A stretch of DNA of 64,000 nt from Corynebacterium sp. UBA2622 (GCF_002339505.1 NZ_DDJO01000009.1:243924-307923); one strand, 5' to 3'. Positions 27,921 through 36,826 are shown, counted from the first letter of the stretch. Notes: a model not told the origin generated them from the letters alone. Made by a program: numbers and translations.

Positions 27921-28616
27921 GTGGACGTTCTGGGTCTCGCAGGGCTCGCACTGGTGGACAGCGTGAGCGCGGGAACACTGCTTATACCGGCGGTGCTGCT
28001 ATTGTCCTGGCAGCGGATGCGGCTGGCGCACTATACCGCCTACCTGGCGACGATCACCGTGAGTTACTTCGCCATCGGCGTCGCCCTCATGTCCGGCATT
28101 CGCATCGCCGTCGATGGGGCCGGTGGGGCGGCCGTCACCTCCTCCCGGTCGTTTTGGTGGGTCTTGCTCGCCGCGGGCGTTTCCCTCATCGCACTGGGAA
28201 TCCTCTCGCCCTCCCCGAAGAGGAGGGCCGCCGAAGACATCCTGGCGGCCCGGCAGCGCGGCGGTACCGCGTCGGCGGGAGGGCTCGGCGCCATGGTCGC
28301 GCTCGCGGCGGGAGCCGCGGTGGCGGAGGCCGCCACGATGCTTCCCTACCTCGCGGCCGTGGGAATCATCGAGACATTTGAGTCGGGCACGGCAGCCCGG
28401 CTGCTCGCGCTGTTCGCCTACTGCGTGGTCATGATCGCGCCCGCGAGTGTCCTCGGGGTCGCGGTCCAGCTCTCACGCGGCCGCGTGTTCAGGAGGGTGG
28501 CGGCGGTATTGCCGCGGCTTGAATACGAAACCAAGGTCACAGCCCTGTGGATCGCCGTCATCGTGGGTATCCACCTTGCCGTGCGCAGCGCATCCCACCT
28601 GGGTCTCATCGGGTAG
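27921..28616 (+). CDS. GAP-family (Sap/LysE-like) membrane protein
   Basis: This 231-residue polytopic membrane protein has about six helices. The first helix carries the LysE-superfamily-like segment LALVDSVSAGTLLIP (about 9-23), resembling the D-S/x-x-S/G-P pattern of GAP proteins. Actinobacterial relatives move lipids or small solutes, but the substrate here is unknown. The GTG start at 27921 follows AAGGAG. The divergent TetR regulator suggests a substrate-inducible exporter (inference). Confidence 0.75.
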   Translation: MDVLGLAGLALVDSVSAGTLLIPAVLLLSWQRMRLAHYTAYLATITVSYFAIGVALMSGIRIAVDGAGGAAVTSSRSFWWVLLAAGVSLIALGILSPSPKRRAAEDILAARQRGGTASAGGLGAMVALAAGAAVAEAATMLPYLAAVGIIETFESGTAARLLALFAYCVVMIAPASVLGVAVQLSRGRVFRRVAAVLPRLEYETKVTALWIAVIVGIHLAVRSASHLGLIG

Positions 28617-28634
28617 CGCAGCTGGGGCGGGGTC

Positions 28635-29282
28635 CTAGCCCTCGTATTTCCGGTGCCTTTCGGCGGCGCGCGCCCGCCGGTCATCGACGAGCAGGGGGTT
28701 GCCCTCCCCCGTCCGCGCCTTCTGAGCCGCACTTTCCTGGGCCAGCGCGACGTCGTCACGCTTCTCCGCTCCCGCGCGACGGCGGGCGATCTCCTCCTGG
28801 GACCCGCTTCGGCCGAGCACCACCGGAATGTAGGCGAACACGGTGACGGCCACCGCCGCGATCGCGAGGTAGATTCCAGCGCCGTGGTGCAGCCCGACGT
28901 CGAAGCTCGAGCTGGTGCGGCGCAGCCAGATGGCCAGGATCGAGAGGATGAGCGCGAGCGTGGAGATCATCCAGGCGGGGGCGGCGACGACGAACCGTTT
29001 CGTCAACAGGACCAGCGGCGTCAGCAGGCCGACGCCGGCGAAGCTGAGCCACGCGAAGAGGTACTCCGTCACCTTCGTCTGGACGGCCCGCGAGCCCTCG
29101 GTGGCACCGATGATCTCCCACCCGCTGGTGGAACCGGCGAAGGGGAGGAACATTGCCGCGAGATAGACGAGCGCGCACCCGAGCAGCACCCAGTGGGCGG
29201 TGCCGAGCTCGATGCTTCTCGACGCATCCTTCTCCAGCTCAGCCAGGTCAATGGTTTCGTCGTTCGGCTGCCTGTCGGTCAT
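28635..29282 (-). CDS. Conserved actinobacterial membrane protein upstream of miaB stop
   Basis: This 215-residue protein has an acidic N terminus, four membrane helices (about 30-165) and a charged, basic C-terminal cytoplasmic tail rich in Arg/Ala/Glu. A protein of the same topology sits beside miaB in mycobacteria (Rv2732c position), so the linkage is old. The ATG at 29282 follows GGGGAGG. Function unknown. Confidence 0.75.
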   Translation of the reverse strand: MTDRQPNDETIDLAELEKDASRSIELGTAHWVLLGCALVYLAAMFLPFAGSTSGWEIIGATEGSRAVQTKVTEYLFAWLSFAGVGLLTPLVLLTKRFVVAAPAWMISTLALILSILAIWLRRTSSSFDVGLHHGAGIYLAIAAVAVTVFAYIPVVLGRSGSQEEIARRRAGAEKRDDVALAQESAAQKARTGEGNPLLVDDRRARAAERHRKYEG

Positions 29283-29333
29283 GCCGCGCCTCCCCTGGGT
29301 TCAGTCCAACTTTTGATGGAATTAATTGTAGAC

Positions 29334-30872
29334 CTACCCTCCGCAACAGGCGGAATCTGCGGCCGGAACCTCGTGGGTGTCAGCGGGTCGGCGGAGCGTC
29401 GGCAGGCCGAGGCCCACCCCAACCGGCGCTGTGGTGGGAACCGTTCCCGCTTCGGCGTTGTCACCCGCCCTGGTGCGGCGGTGGGAGTGCACACCGGAGT
29501 CCGCGATGAGGAAGTGCGGTTTGGCCTCGGTCACCGTAACGGTGACGATGTCGCCCGAGCGGATGGTGCCGTCCGTCGCACCCTCCGCCCGGAAATGCAC
29601 TAGGCGCCCGTCACGGGCTCGCCCGGACATGCGGTTGGTGCGGTCGTTCTTGCGCCCTCCCCCGTCCTGGACCAGGAGCTCCTGGTCCGTTCCCACGAGC
29701 TTTGCGTTCTCCTCGGCGCTGATGCGCTCCTGGAGGGCGATGAGGCGCTCGAAACGCTCCTGCACGACGTCCTTGGGCACCTGCCTGTCCATCTCCGCGG
29801 CGGGGGTTCCGGGGCGCGGGGAGTACTGGAAGGTGAACGCGGAGGTGAAACGAGCCTTTTCCACGACATCGAGCGTGGCCTGGAAATCCTCCTCGGTCTC
29901 ACCCGGAAATCCCACGATGATGTCGGTGGTGATGGCGGCGTGCGGAAGCTTCTCGCGGACCTCGTCGAGGATGGCGAGGAACTTCTTCGAGCGGTAGGAC
30001 CGCCGCATCTCCTTGAGCACCCTGTCGGAACCCGACTGCAGAGGCATATGCAGCTGCGGGCACACGTTGGGGGTCTCGGCCATGGCGTCGATGACGTCCG
30101 AGGTGAATTCGGCCGGATGCGGGGAGGTGAAGCGCACGCGCTCGAGGCCCTCGATGTCGCCGCAGGCGCGCAGCAACTTGGAGAACGCGGAGCGGTCCCG
30201 CTCGAGGTCCTCATCGACGAAGTTCACGCCATAGGCGTTGACGTTCTGACCCAGGAGGGTCACCTCCGTGACACCCTGGTCCACCAGCGCCTGAACCTCG
30301 GCGAGAATGTCACCCGGGCGGCGGTCCTGTTCCTTCCCGCGGAGGCTCGGAACGATGCAGAACGTGCAGGTGTTGTTGCAGCCCACGGAGATGGAGACCC
30401 ACCCCGCGTAGGAGGATTCCCGCTTCGCCGGCAACACCGAGGGGAAGGTCTCGAGCGCCTCCACGACCTCCACCTGCGCCTCGTCGTTCACGCGGGCGCG
30501 CTCAAGCAGGACAGGGAGGACAGCCATGTTGTGGGTGCCGAAGACAGCGTCGACCCAGGGTGCCTTCTCCACGACCCGGTCGCGGTCCTTCTGCGCCAGG
30601 CACCCGCCCACCGCGATCTGCATGCCAGGGTGGCCGTCCTTCGTGTTCTTGAGCTGGCCCAGGGTGCCGTAGAGGCGCTGGTCCGCGTTGTCGCGCACCG
30701 CACAGGTGTTGAACACCACCAGGTCCGGTTCCTCCCCCTCACCGGCTGCGGCGTACCCGGCCTCCTCCAGCAGGCCGCTGAGCCGCTCCGAGTCGTGGAC
30801 GTTCATCTGGCAGCCGAAGGTGCGCACCTCGTAGGTGCGGGGGCTGTCCTGCGCGGTGGGTTGCTGTGTCAC
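29334..30872 (-). CDS. miaB: tRNA-2-methylthio-N6-dimethylallyladenosine synthase MiaB
   Basis: This 512-residue radical-SAM methylthiotransferase adds the 2-methylthio group to i6A37 made by MiaA. The N-terminal UPF0004 cysteines lie in TFGCQMN (Cys21), NTCAVR and GGCLAQ. The radical-SAM cluster is GCNNTCTFC, and a TRAM domain follows. About 60 low-complexity residues extend past the TRAM domain and end in ACCGG. I chose GTG at 30872, giving the usual short N terminus; TAGACT lies 9 nt before it, so the message may be leaderless. Confidence 0.93.
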   Translation of the reverse strand: MTQQPTAQDSPRTYEVRTFGCQMNVHDSERLSGLLEEAGYAAAGEGEEPDLVVFNTCAVRDNADQRLYGTLGQLKNTKDGHPGMQIAVGGCLAQKDRDRVVEKAPWVDAVFGTHNMAVLPVLLERARVNDEAQVEVVEALETFPSVLPAKRESSYAGWVSISVGCNNTCTFCIVPSLRGKEQDRRPGDILAEVQALVDQGVTEVTLLGQNVNAYGVNFVDEDLERDRSAFSKLLRACGDIEGLERVRFTSPHPAEFTSDVIDAMAETPNVCPQLHMPLQSGSDRVLKEMRRSYRSKKFLAILDEVREKLPHAAITTDIIVGFPGETEEDFQATLDVVEKARFTSAFTFQYSPRPGTPAAEMDRQVPKDVVQERFERLIALQERISAEENAKLVGTDQELLVQDGGGRKNDRTNRMSGRARDGRLVHFRAEGATDGTIRSGDIVTVTVTEAKPHFLIADSGVHSHRRTRAGDNAEAGTVPTTAPVGVGLGLPTLRRPADTHEVPAADSACCGG

Positions 30873-30949
30873 GGAGGGAAAGTCTATCGCCGCCCCGGGT
30901 GACGGCCTAAACGCGAAAGGAGGTGGCGGCGGGGGTCGTTCCGGAGGCC

Positions 30950-30969
30950 GGGGGGCGGGCGGGGGCGGG
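30950..30969 (+). other. Predicted G-quadruplex motif
   Basis: Four G runs (6, 3, 5 and 3) are separated by single C bases, the most stable class of G4 motif, and are followed closely by more G runs. It lies in the 265-nt gap between the divergent miaB and gluA. Confidence 0.5.
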
Positions 30970-31098
30970 TCCTCGGCGGGGGCGGGCTCCGACCTGCCCG
31001 CAACCCGTCCCGGGTGTAGCCGAACGGGCGAGAAATACCCCCTATACGCCCGTCCATGCTGCAATTTTTGCAAACCTTATGAAATTAATTCACCAAAA

Positions 31099-31114
31099 TG
31101 TGTATACGGTCACT
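31099..31114. promoter_or_regulatory. GlxR (CRP-like) site candidate before gluA
   Basis: TGTGT-N6-TCACT matches 8 of the 10 defined bases of TGTGA-N6-TCACA. It is 23 nt before the first gluA ATG. gluA is reported as a GlxR target in C. glutamicum, which supports the call. Confidence 0.4.
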
Positions 31115-31137
31115 GTTTCCGTGTAGAAGTTACATTC

Positions 31138-31887
31138 ATGACACAGGCCCAAGGACCAATGATTCGCATCGAAGGCGTCGAAAAGTACTTCGGCGACTTC
31201 CACGCGCTGAAAAACATCAACCTTGACGTTCCCCGAGGCCAGGTTGTCGTCGTCCTCGGTCCTTCCGGCTCCGGTAAGTCCACCCTGTGTCGCACGATCA
31301 ACCGCCTCGAGACCATCGACAAGGGAACCATCGAGATCGACGGCAAGCGCCTCCCCGAGGAGGGCAGGGAGCTGGCGAAGCTGCGCGCCGATGTCGGCAT
31401 GGTGTTCCAGCAGTTCAACCTCTTTCCCCACCTCACCATCCGCGACAACGTGACCCTCGGGCCCATGAAAGTGCGCAAGGCGGGCAAGGAAGCCGCCACC
31501 AAGCGCGCGAACGAGCTCCTCGACCGCGTCGGCATCGGCAACCAGGCGGACAAGTACCCCGCCCAGCTCTCCGGCGGCCAGCAGCAGCGCGTGGCGATCG
31601 CCCGCGCGCTCGCCATGGACCCGAAGGTCATGCTTTTCGACGAGCCGACCTCCGCCCTCGACCCCGAGATGGTGGGCGAAGTGCTCGACGTCATGGCCGA
31701 GCTCGCCCGCTCCGGCATGACGATGGTCGTGGTCACACACGAGATGGGCTTCGCCCGCAAGGTGGCGGACCGCATCCTCTTCATGGCCGACGGCGAGATT
31801 GTCGAGGACACCGACCCGGAGAGCTTCTTCGCCAACCCCGCGTCCAGCCGCGCCCGGGACTTCCTGGGCAAGATCCTCCCCCACTGA
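31138..31887 (+). CDS. gluA: Glutamate ABC transporter, ATP-binding protein GluA
   Basis: This 249-residue ATPase drives the GluABCD glutamate importer. The Walker A GPSGSGKS is at 41-48, the signature LSGGQQQR follows, the Walker B ends in LFDEPTSALD, and an H-loop (VTHEM) is present. The alternative ATG at 31159 gives 242 residues, the C. glutamicum length, and has AAGGA close before it; it may be the true start. It is the first gene of gluABCD, downstream of a GlxR-like site and a G4 motif. Confidence 0.94.
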   Translation: MTQAQGPMIRIEGVEKYFGDFHALKNINLDVPRGQVVVVLGPSGSGKSTLCRTINRLETIDKGTIEIDGKRLPEEGRELAKLRADVGMVFQQFNLFPHLTIRDNVTLGPMKVRKAGKEAATKRANELLDRVGIGNQADKYPAQLSGGQQQRVAIARALAMDPKVMLFDEPTSALDPEMVGEVLDVMAELARSGMTMVVVTHEMGFARKVADRILFMADGEIVEDTDPESFFANPASSRARDFLGKILPH

Positions 31888-31944
31888 CACTGACACCCGG
31901 GACCGAAAACTTCACCCCCTTCACCCCAACCAAGGAGAAAAACC

Positions 31945-32817
31945 ATGAACCGCATCCTGCGCTCCCTCGCCGCCGCGGCCGTCGCCACCCTGACCGCCAC
32001 CACCCTCGCCGCCTGCGGTGGCGGTGACAGCGGCTCCTCCAACCAGGGCCTGCTCTCCCAGATCGAGTCCGGCAAGGTCACCCTGGGCACCAAGTACGAC
32101 CAGCCGGGCCTCGGCCTGCGCGAGGGCGACGGCTCCATGAAGGGTCTCGACGTCGACGTGCTGACCTACGTGGTCAACTCCATCGCCGACGACAAGGGGT
32201 GGAAGCACCCGGAGATCACCTGGCGCGAGACCCCCTCCGCCCAGCGCGAGACGCTAATCCAGAACGGCGAGGTCGCCGCCATCGGCGCGACCTACTCCAT
32301 CAACAAGTCCCGCGCAGAGGCCGTCAGCTTCGGCGGCCCCTACCTGCTGACCCACCAGGGCCTGCTCGTTCGCTCCGGCGAGAGCAACATCAAGGGCCTG
32401 AACGACCTTGACGGCCGCATCCTCTGCTCCGTCACCGGCTCCACCCCGGCGCAGAAGGTCAAGGACGCGCTTCCGGGCGTGCAGCTGCAGGAGTACGACA
32501 CCTACTCCTCCTGCGTCGAGGCCCTGCGCAACGGCAACGTTGACGCGCTGACCACCGACGCCACCATCCTCGGCGGCTACTCCGCCCAGTCCCCGGGTGA
32601 CTTCAACGTCCTTGAGCTGGAAAAGGACGGCCAGCCCTTCACCAACGAGCACTACGGCATCGGCGTGAAGAAGGACGACAACGACGCCGTCGGCGCCGTG
32701 AATAAGGCCCTCGAATCGATGTACTCCGACGGCTCGTTCCAGAAGTTCGTCGACGGCAACCTCCAGGGCGGCGTGGGCGTGTCCCAGGACAAGCCGGGCG
32801 ACCTGTCCTTCCTCTAA
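31945..32817 (+). CDS. gluB: Glutamate-binding lipoprotein GluB
   Basis: This 290-residue extracellular solute-binding protein of family 3 captures glutamate for the importer. A lipoprotein signal peptide ends in LAAC with the lipidated Cys24. A Gly/Ser linker precedes the two-lobed binding domain. The ATG at 31945 follows AAGGAG. It is the second gene of gluABCD; 57 nt separate it from gluA, and 75 nt with a hairpin separate it from gluC. Confidence 0.94.
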   Translation: MNRILRSLAAAAVATLTATTLAACGGGDSGSSNQGLLSQIESGKVTLGTKYDQPGLGLREGDGSMKGLDVDVLTYVVNSIADDKGWKHPEITWRETPSAQRETLIQNGEVAAIGATYSINKSRAEAVSFGGPYLLTHQGLLVRSGESNIKGLNDLDGRILCSVTGSTPAQKVKDALPGVQLQEYDTYSSCVEALRNGNVDALTTDATILGGYSAQSPGDFNVLELEKDGQPFTNEHYGIGVKKDDNDAVGAVNKALESMYSDGSFQKFVDGNLQGGVGVSQDKPGDLSFL

Positions 32818-32840
32818 GGACTCCGCCACCCCACCAGGGT

Positions 32841-32855
32841 CCGGGCACTGCCCGG
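32841..32855 (+). terminator. Hairpin between gluB and gluC (possible attenuator)
   Basis: CCGGGCA and TGCCCGG form a perfect 7-bp stem with a 1-nt centre, extendable outward with one mismatch. No U tract follows. It may stabilise the gluB message or cause partial termination, raising binding protein over permease. Confidence 0.35.
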
Positions 32856-32892
32856 GCCCCCTTCATGACCTAACCGCAAGGAGATTCACGCG

Positions 32893-33579
32893 ATGGACGC
32901 CTTATGGGCCGACCTCCTCCCCAAACTGTGGCCCGCCTTCTCCACCACGATCAAGCTGACGGTCTACGCCGCGCTCGGTTCCATGCTCTTCGGCACCCTC
33001 CTCACCGCCATGCGCGTGTCTCCCGTGGGCATCCTGCGGGGCTTGTCGACGTTCTACATCGAGACGGTCCGCAACACACCCCTGACGCTGGTGGTCCTGT
33101 TCTGCTCCTTCGGCCTGTACCAGAACCTGGGCCTCCAGCTCGCCAGCCGCGACTCCCACACGTTCATCGCTGACCAGAACTTCCGTCTCGCGGTCCTGGG
33201 GTTCATCCTCTACACGTCCTGCTTCGTCGCGGAGTCCCTGCGAAGCGGCATCAACACGGTCCACTTCGGACAGGCGGAGGCGGCCCGCTCCCTCGGGCTG
33301 AGCTTCGGGCAGTTGTTCTCCCTGATCATCTTCCCGCAGGCCCTGCGCGCCGCGATCGTTCCGCTGGGCAACACCCTCATCGCGCTGACGAAGAACACCA
33401 CGGTCGCCTCCGTCATCGGTGTCGCCGAGGCCTCGCTGCTGATGAAGTCCACCATCGAGTTCCACGCCAGCCAGCTCTTCGTCATCTTCGGCGTGTTCGC
33501 TCTCGGTTTCATGATCCTCACCCTGCCGATGGGCCTGTTCCTCGGCTGGCTCTCCAACCGACTGGCGGTGAAGCGATAA
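32893..33579 (+). CDS. gluC: Glutamate ABC transporter permease GluC
   Basis: This 228-residue His/Glu/Gln/Arg-type permease has about five membrane helices. The EAA loop, which docks the ATPase, reads EAARSLGLSFGQLFSLIIFP (about 132-151). The start is ATG at 32893 with AAGGAG nearby. Its TAA stop overlaps the gluD ATG by one base (TAATG), coupling the two permease subunits. Confidence 0.94.
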   Translation: MDALWADLLPKLWPAFSTTIKLTVYAALGSMLFGTLLTAMRVSPVGILRGLSTFYIETVRNTPLTLVVLFCSFGLYQNLGLQLASRDSHTFIADQNFRLAVLGFILYTSCFVAESLRSGINTVHFGQAEAARSLGLSFGQLFSLIIFPQALRAAIVPLGNTLIALTKNTTVASVIGVAEASLLMKSTIEFHASQLFVIFGVFALGFMILTLPMGLFLGWLSNRLAVKR

Positions 33580-34523
33580 TGTCCGTCCGCGCAACTGTTC
33601 TCTACGATGCCCCGGGCCCCAGGGCCATCCGGCGCAACCGCATCTACACGGCGATCACGCTCGTGGTCATCGCCCTGGTCGGCTGGTGGGTGATCAGCCG
33701 GCTCGCCGACAACGGCCAGCTCACCGCCGCCAAGTGGCAGCCGTTCACCAATCCGCACACGTGGCAGACCTACATCCTGCCCGGCCTGTGGGGCACCCTG
33801 AAGGCGGCCCTGCTCAGCATCCTCTTCGCCCTCGTCTTCGGAGTGGTCTTCGGCCTCGGGCGCCTCGCCGAGACTCGCCCCGTGCGGTGGCTCTGCGCGA
33901 TCATCATCGAGTTCTTCCGCGCCATCCCGGTGCTGATGCTGATGATCTTCCTCTACCAGCTCTTCGCGGTGTTCAAGGTTGTCCCGCCCAAGGGTCTGGC
34001 GTTCTGGGCCGTGGTCCTGGCCCTGACCCTGTACAACGGTTCCGTGGTGGCCGAGATCCTGCGCGCCGGGATCCACTCTCTGCCGCGCGGCCAGACCGAG
34101 GCCGCCCAGGCACTCGGATTGACTCACCGACAGACCCTCTGGCGGATCCTCCTGCCCCAGTCCGTGGCAGCCATGCTTCCCGCGCTCATCGCGCAGGTCG
34201 TCATCGCCCTCAAGGATTCCGCCCTGGGTTACCAGATCGGATACGTGGAAGTTGTCCGCTCCGGCACGCAGGTGGCCTCGGCGAACAAGAACTACATCCC
34301 CTCGCTGATTGTCGTGGCGCTGATCATGATCCTGATCAACTTCACGCTCACGCGCCTCGCCACGCGCGTGGAAGCGCAGCTTCGTGCCGGCCGGGCGCGC
34401 CGCAACCCCTTCGCCAAGGTTCCCGAAGCCGCGCACCAGGGCCTCGACACGAAGGACAACGCCACCCTGGACTGGCACTCGCAGAGCTACGTCAAGATCG
34501 ACAACCCGGAGGAGAAGCTCTGA
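33579..34523 (+). CDS. gluD: Glutamate ABC transporter permease GluD
   Basis: This 314-residue permease partner of GluC has about five to six membrane helices. The EAA loop reads EAAQALGLTHRQTLWRILLP (about 174-193). A longer hydrophilic C-terminal tail (about 265-314) is typical of corynebacterial GluD. It overlaps gluC by one base. It is the last gene of the operon and is followed by a strong hairpin terminator. Confidence 0.94.
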   Translation: MSVRATVLYDAPGPRAIRRNRIYTAITLVVIALVGWWVISRLADNGQLTAAKWQPFTNPHTWQTYILPGLWGTLKAALLSILFALVFGVVFGLGRLAETRPVRWLCAIIIEFFRAIPVLMLMIFLYQLFAVFKVVPPKGLAFWAVVLALTLYNGSVVAEILRAGIHSLPRGQTEAAQALGLTHRQTLWRILLPQSVAAMLPALIAQVVIALKDSALGYQIGYVEVVRSGTQVASANKNYIPSLIVVALIMILINFTLTRLATRVEAQLRAGRARRNPFAKVPEAAHQGLDTKDNATLDWHSQSYVKIDNPEEKL

Positions 34524-34569
34524 CGCGGTGAGCCCTGAACCGGGTGTCACCCCGGGGAGCGGGCAGCGG

Positions 34570-34602
34570 AAAGCCCCGGAAGACCCCTTATTCCGGGGCT
34601 TT
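34570..34602. terminator. Bidirectional terminator between gluD and recX
   Basis: A perfect 12-bp stem (AAAGCCCCGGAA with its complement) encloses a 9-nt loop. A and T triplets flank the stem, so it can serve both convergent genes. Confidence 0.75.
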
Positions 34603-34617
34603 GCCCGTGCCGGGTCC

Positions 34618-35220
34618 TTACGTCAGCTCTTCCAGCTCCGCGATGCGGGCATCGAGGATCTCCCGTCCGAGTCTCATGCTCATCCCCGAGCTATAGCCGC
34701 GGCGCGCCATGACCCCGATGATCCTCCGCAGGTGGGCGTCGTACTCCCCCCGGTCCCCGGGAGGGTGCTTCACGCCACGCGCCTTTTTCTCCGCGACGGC
34801 GCGGGCGGCCGCCTCCTCGTCCTCGTCGGTTATCTGCTCCAGTGCCCGCGCCCTCGCGGCTGAGGCCACTCCCTTTTGCTGGAGCTCGCGGTCCAGCGCC
34901 ATTGCCGACTTCCCCCGGCGGGCCGCCCGCTGCCGCACCCACTCCCGGGCGAAGGCTTCGTCGTCGACCAGCCCCGAGCGTTCGAGAGCATCGACGACGC
35001 GGTCGACGAGCGCCTCCTCGAACTCCGCGCGAATCAACCGGTCGCGCAGTTCCTTGCGTGAGCGTGCCCGCTGATCAAGAAGACCCAGGGCCCGTTTACG
35101 CACCGGCTCGAGGGCCTCCTCCTCCGCGCGGTCGAAAAGGCTCCCGGCGGCCTCCCCGGCCTCGTAGGCGGCGAGGGCAGCCTGGAGCCTCCCGAGCTTT
35201 TCCGGGTCGGGGGTGGGCAC
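34618..35220 (-). CDS. recX: RecA regulatory protein RecX
   Basis: This 200-residue helical protein modulates RecA filaments. The conserved repeat segments are present: RKRALGLLDQRARSRKELRDRL (start of the domain, split here by position about 38-59), then GLVDDEAFAREWV and GYSSGM near the end. It begins 6 nt after the recA stop, so the two form an operon under SOS control. Confidence 0.92.
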   Translation of the reverse strand: MPTPDPEKLGRLQAALAAYEAGEAAGSLFDRAEEEALEPVRKRALGLLDQRARSRKELRDRLIRAEFEEALVDRVVDALERSGLVDDEAFAREWVRQRAARRGKSAMALDRELQQKGVASAARARALEQITDEDEEAAARAVAEKKARGVKHPPGDRGEYDAHLRRIIGVMARRGYSSGMSMRLGREILDARIAELEELT

Positions 35221-35226
35221 GCCCGC

Positions 35227-36366
35227 CTACTCCGCGCCCCCGGCGACGAGATCGTCTTCGTCCTCGTCGTCGAAGTCGATGTTGGGGACCATGTCCACCG
35301 GATCGTCGGTCAGGTCGTCGGAGGCCGCCGCGGTGTGCGCGTACGCGCCGACGCCGAGCTTCTGGAAGATCTCGTCCTCGATCTTGTCGGCGAGCTCAGG
35401 GTTCTCCTTGAGGAAGAGCCGGGCCTTTTCCTTGCCCTGCCCGAGCTGGTCGCCCTCGTAGGTGAACCAGGATCCGGACTTCTTCACCAGGCCGTTATCA
35501 ACGCCCATGTCGATGATAGAGGACTCCCGGGAGATGCCCTCGCCGTACATGATGTCGAACTCGGCGATCTTGAACGGCGGCGAGACCTTGTTCTTCACCA
35601 CCTTGAGCCTGGTGCGGTTGCCGATGGAATCCTGGCCGTCCTTGAGGGTCTGGATGCGACGCACGTCGCAGCGCACGGAGGCGTAGAACTTGAGGGCCTT
35701 GCCGCCCGTGGTGGTCTCGGGCGAGCCGAACATCACGCCGATCTTCTCGCGGAGCTGGTTGATGAAGATCGCGGTGGTGCCGGAGTTGTAGAGCGCCCCG
35801 GTCATCTTGCGCAGGGCCTGGGACATCAGTCGGGCCTGCAGGCCCACGTGGGAATCGCCCATCTCACCCTCGATCTCGGCCTTTGGCGTCAGGGCCGCCA
35901 CGGAGTCGATGACGAGGATGTCGATGGCACCGGAGCGCACGAGCATGTCCGCGATTTCGAGGGCCTGCTCGCCGGTGTCCGGCTGGGACACGAGGAGGTT
36001 GTCGGTATCGACGCCGAGCTTGCGCGCGTAGTCCGGGTCGAGGGCGTGCTCGGCGTCGATGAACGCCGCGATGCCGCCGGCGCGCTGGGCCGACGCGATG
36101 GCGTGGAGCGCGACGGTCGTCTTGCCGGATGACTCGGGGCCGTAAATCTCCACGACCCGCCCCTTGGGCCAGCCGCCGATGCCCAGGGCAACATCGATCG
36201 CGGTGTTGCCCGAGGAAATCGACTGGATCGGCGGGCGGTTCTCGTCGCCCAGGCGCATGATCGCGCCCTTGCCGAAGTCCTTCTCGATCATCGCGAGAGC
36301 GGCATCGAGGGCGTTCTGCCTGTCCGCACCCGTCGATGCGGCGGCGGTCTTCTTCTTGGTAGCCAT
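35227..36366 (-). CDS. recA: Recombinase RecA
   Basis: This 379-residue recombinase catalyses strand exchange and triggers LexA cleavage. The Walker A GPESSGKT is at 76-83, the Walker B region is LVIDSVAAL, and loop L2 carries FINQLREKIGVMFG. The C terminus is strongly acidic (DDEDEDD), typical of RecA. No intein is present. The ATG at 36366 follows a weak ribosome site. An SOS box lies about 210 nt upstream, implying a long leader or a distant promoter. Confidence 0.97.
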   Translation of the reverse strand: MATKKKTAAASTGADRQNALDAALAMIEKDFGKGAIMRLGDENRPPIQSISSGNTAIDVALGIGGWPKGRVVEIYGPESSGKTTVALHAIASAQRAGGIAAFIDAEHALDPDYARKLGVDTDNLLVSQPDTGEQALEIADMLVRSGAIDILVIDSVAALTPKAEIEGEMGDSHVGLQARLMSQALRKMTGALYNSGTTAIFINQLREKIGVMFGSPETTTGGKALKFYASVRCDVRRIQTLKDGQDSIGNRTRLKVVKNKVSPPFKIAEFDIMYGEGISRESSIIDMGVDNGLVKKSGSWFTYEGDQLGQGKEKARLFLKENPELADKIEDEIFQKLGVGAYAHTAAASDDLTDDPVDMVPNIDFDDEDEDDLVAGGAE

Positions 36367-36573
36367 CGTCAGTGTTTCATCCTTCGCTATCAGTTTTCTG
36401 CCGGCGGGGGCGTCGGCCGTGCTCTTGACGGAGCGGCACGCCGCCGTCCCCGGTTATGCCTCCGGGTAGTTAGACCCCCTGGCGGGGCGGGTGGTTCCCA
36501 CCGGGGAGCCCGGCCCCTCCACCGGGACTGGGGTTTAAGTTATACGGCCCTCACGTCACTGGACCCATCGTAC

Positions 36574-36589
36574 ACGAATACGTGTTCGA
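36574..36589 (-). promoter_or_regulatory. LexA (SOS) box of recA-recX
   Basis: ACGAATACGTGTTCGA matches 12 of 14 defined positions of TCGAACANNTGTTCGA. It lies between the DUF3046 stop and the recA start, about 210 nt before recA. Confidence 0.75.
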
Positions 36590-36610
36590 ACGCGGCGGCG
36601 CGCCCCGATC

Positions 36611-36826
36611 TCACCACCCGGGCCGGTCCACGCCCAGGCGGCGCTCCGGGGGAACGTCGAAGGCCTCACACAGGGCCTCCCATGCCCAACGCGGATCGAT
36701 TCCCTTTTCGATCATCTCCTCAGCGGTCGCCCCGTATTCGGGCAACACCTGCGAATCGACCACCCAGCGCGCTTTTCCGGGTCCGAATTCATCCTCCACC
36801 AGCTGGTGAAACTCCGTTAGACGCAT
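36611..36826 (-). CDS. DUF3046 domain-containing protein
   Basis: This 71-residue cytosolic protein starts with the family signature RLTEFHQLVEDEFG and ends with the PRWAWEALCEAFDVP segment. It is usually found next to recA in actinobacteria, and its role is unknown. I chose ATG at 36826 because TATATT lies 6 nt before it and the N terminus then matches the family; a longer frame would add 25 unconserved residues. recA-recX follow on the same strand beyond the SOS box. Confidence 0.85.
   Translation of the reverse strand: MRLTEFHQLVEDEFGPGKARWVVDSQVLPEYGATAEEMIEKGIDPRWAWEALCEAFDVPPERRLGVDRPGW

Noticed and set aside
29334..29520. The MiaB C-terminal extension as a frameshift artefact
   Set aside because: The frame after the TRAM domain is continuous and actinobacterial MiaB proteins are often about this long, so the tail is taken as genuine.
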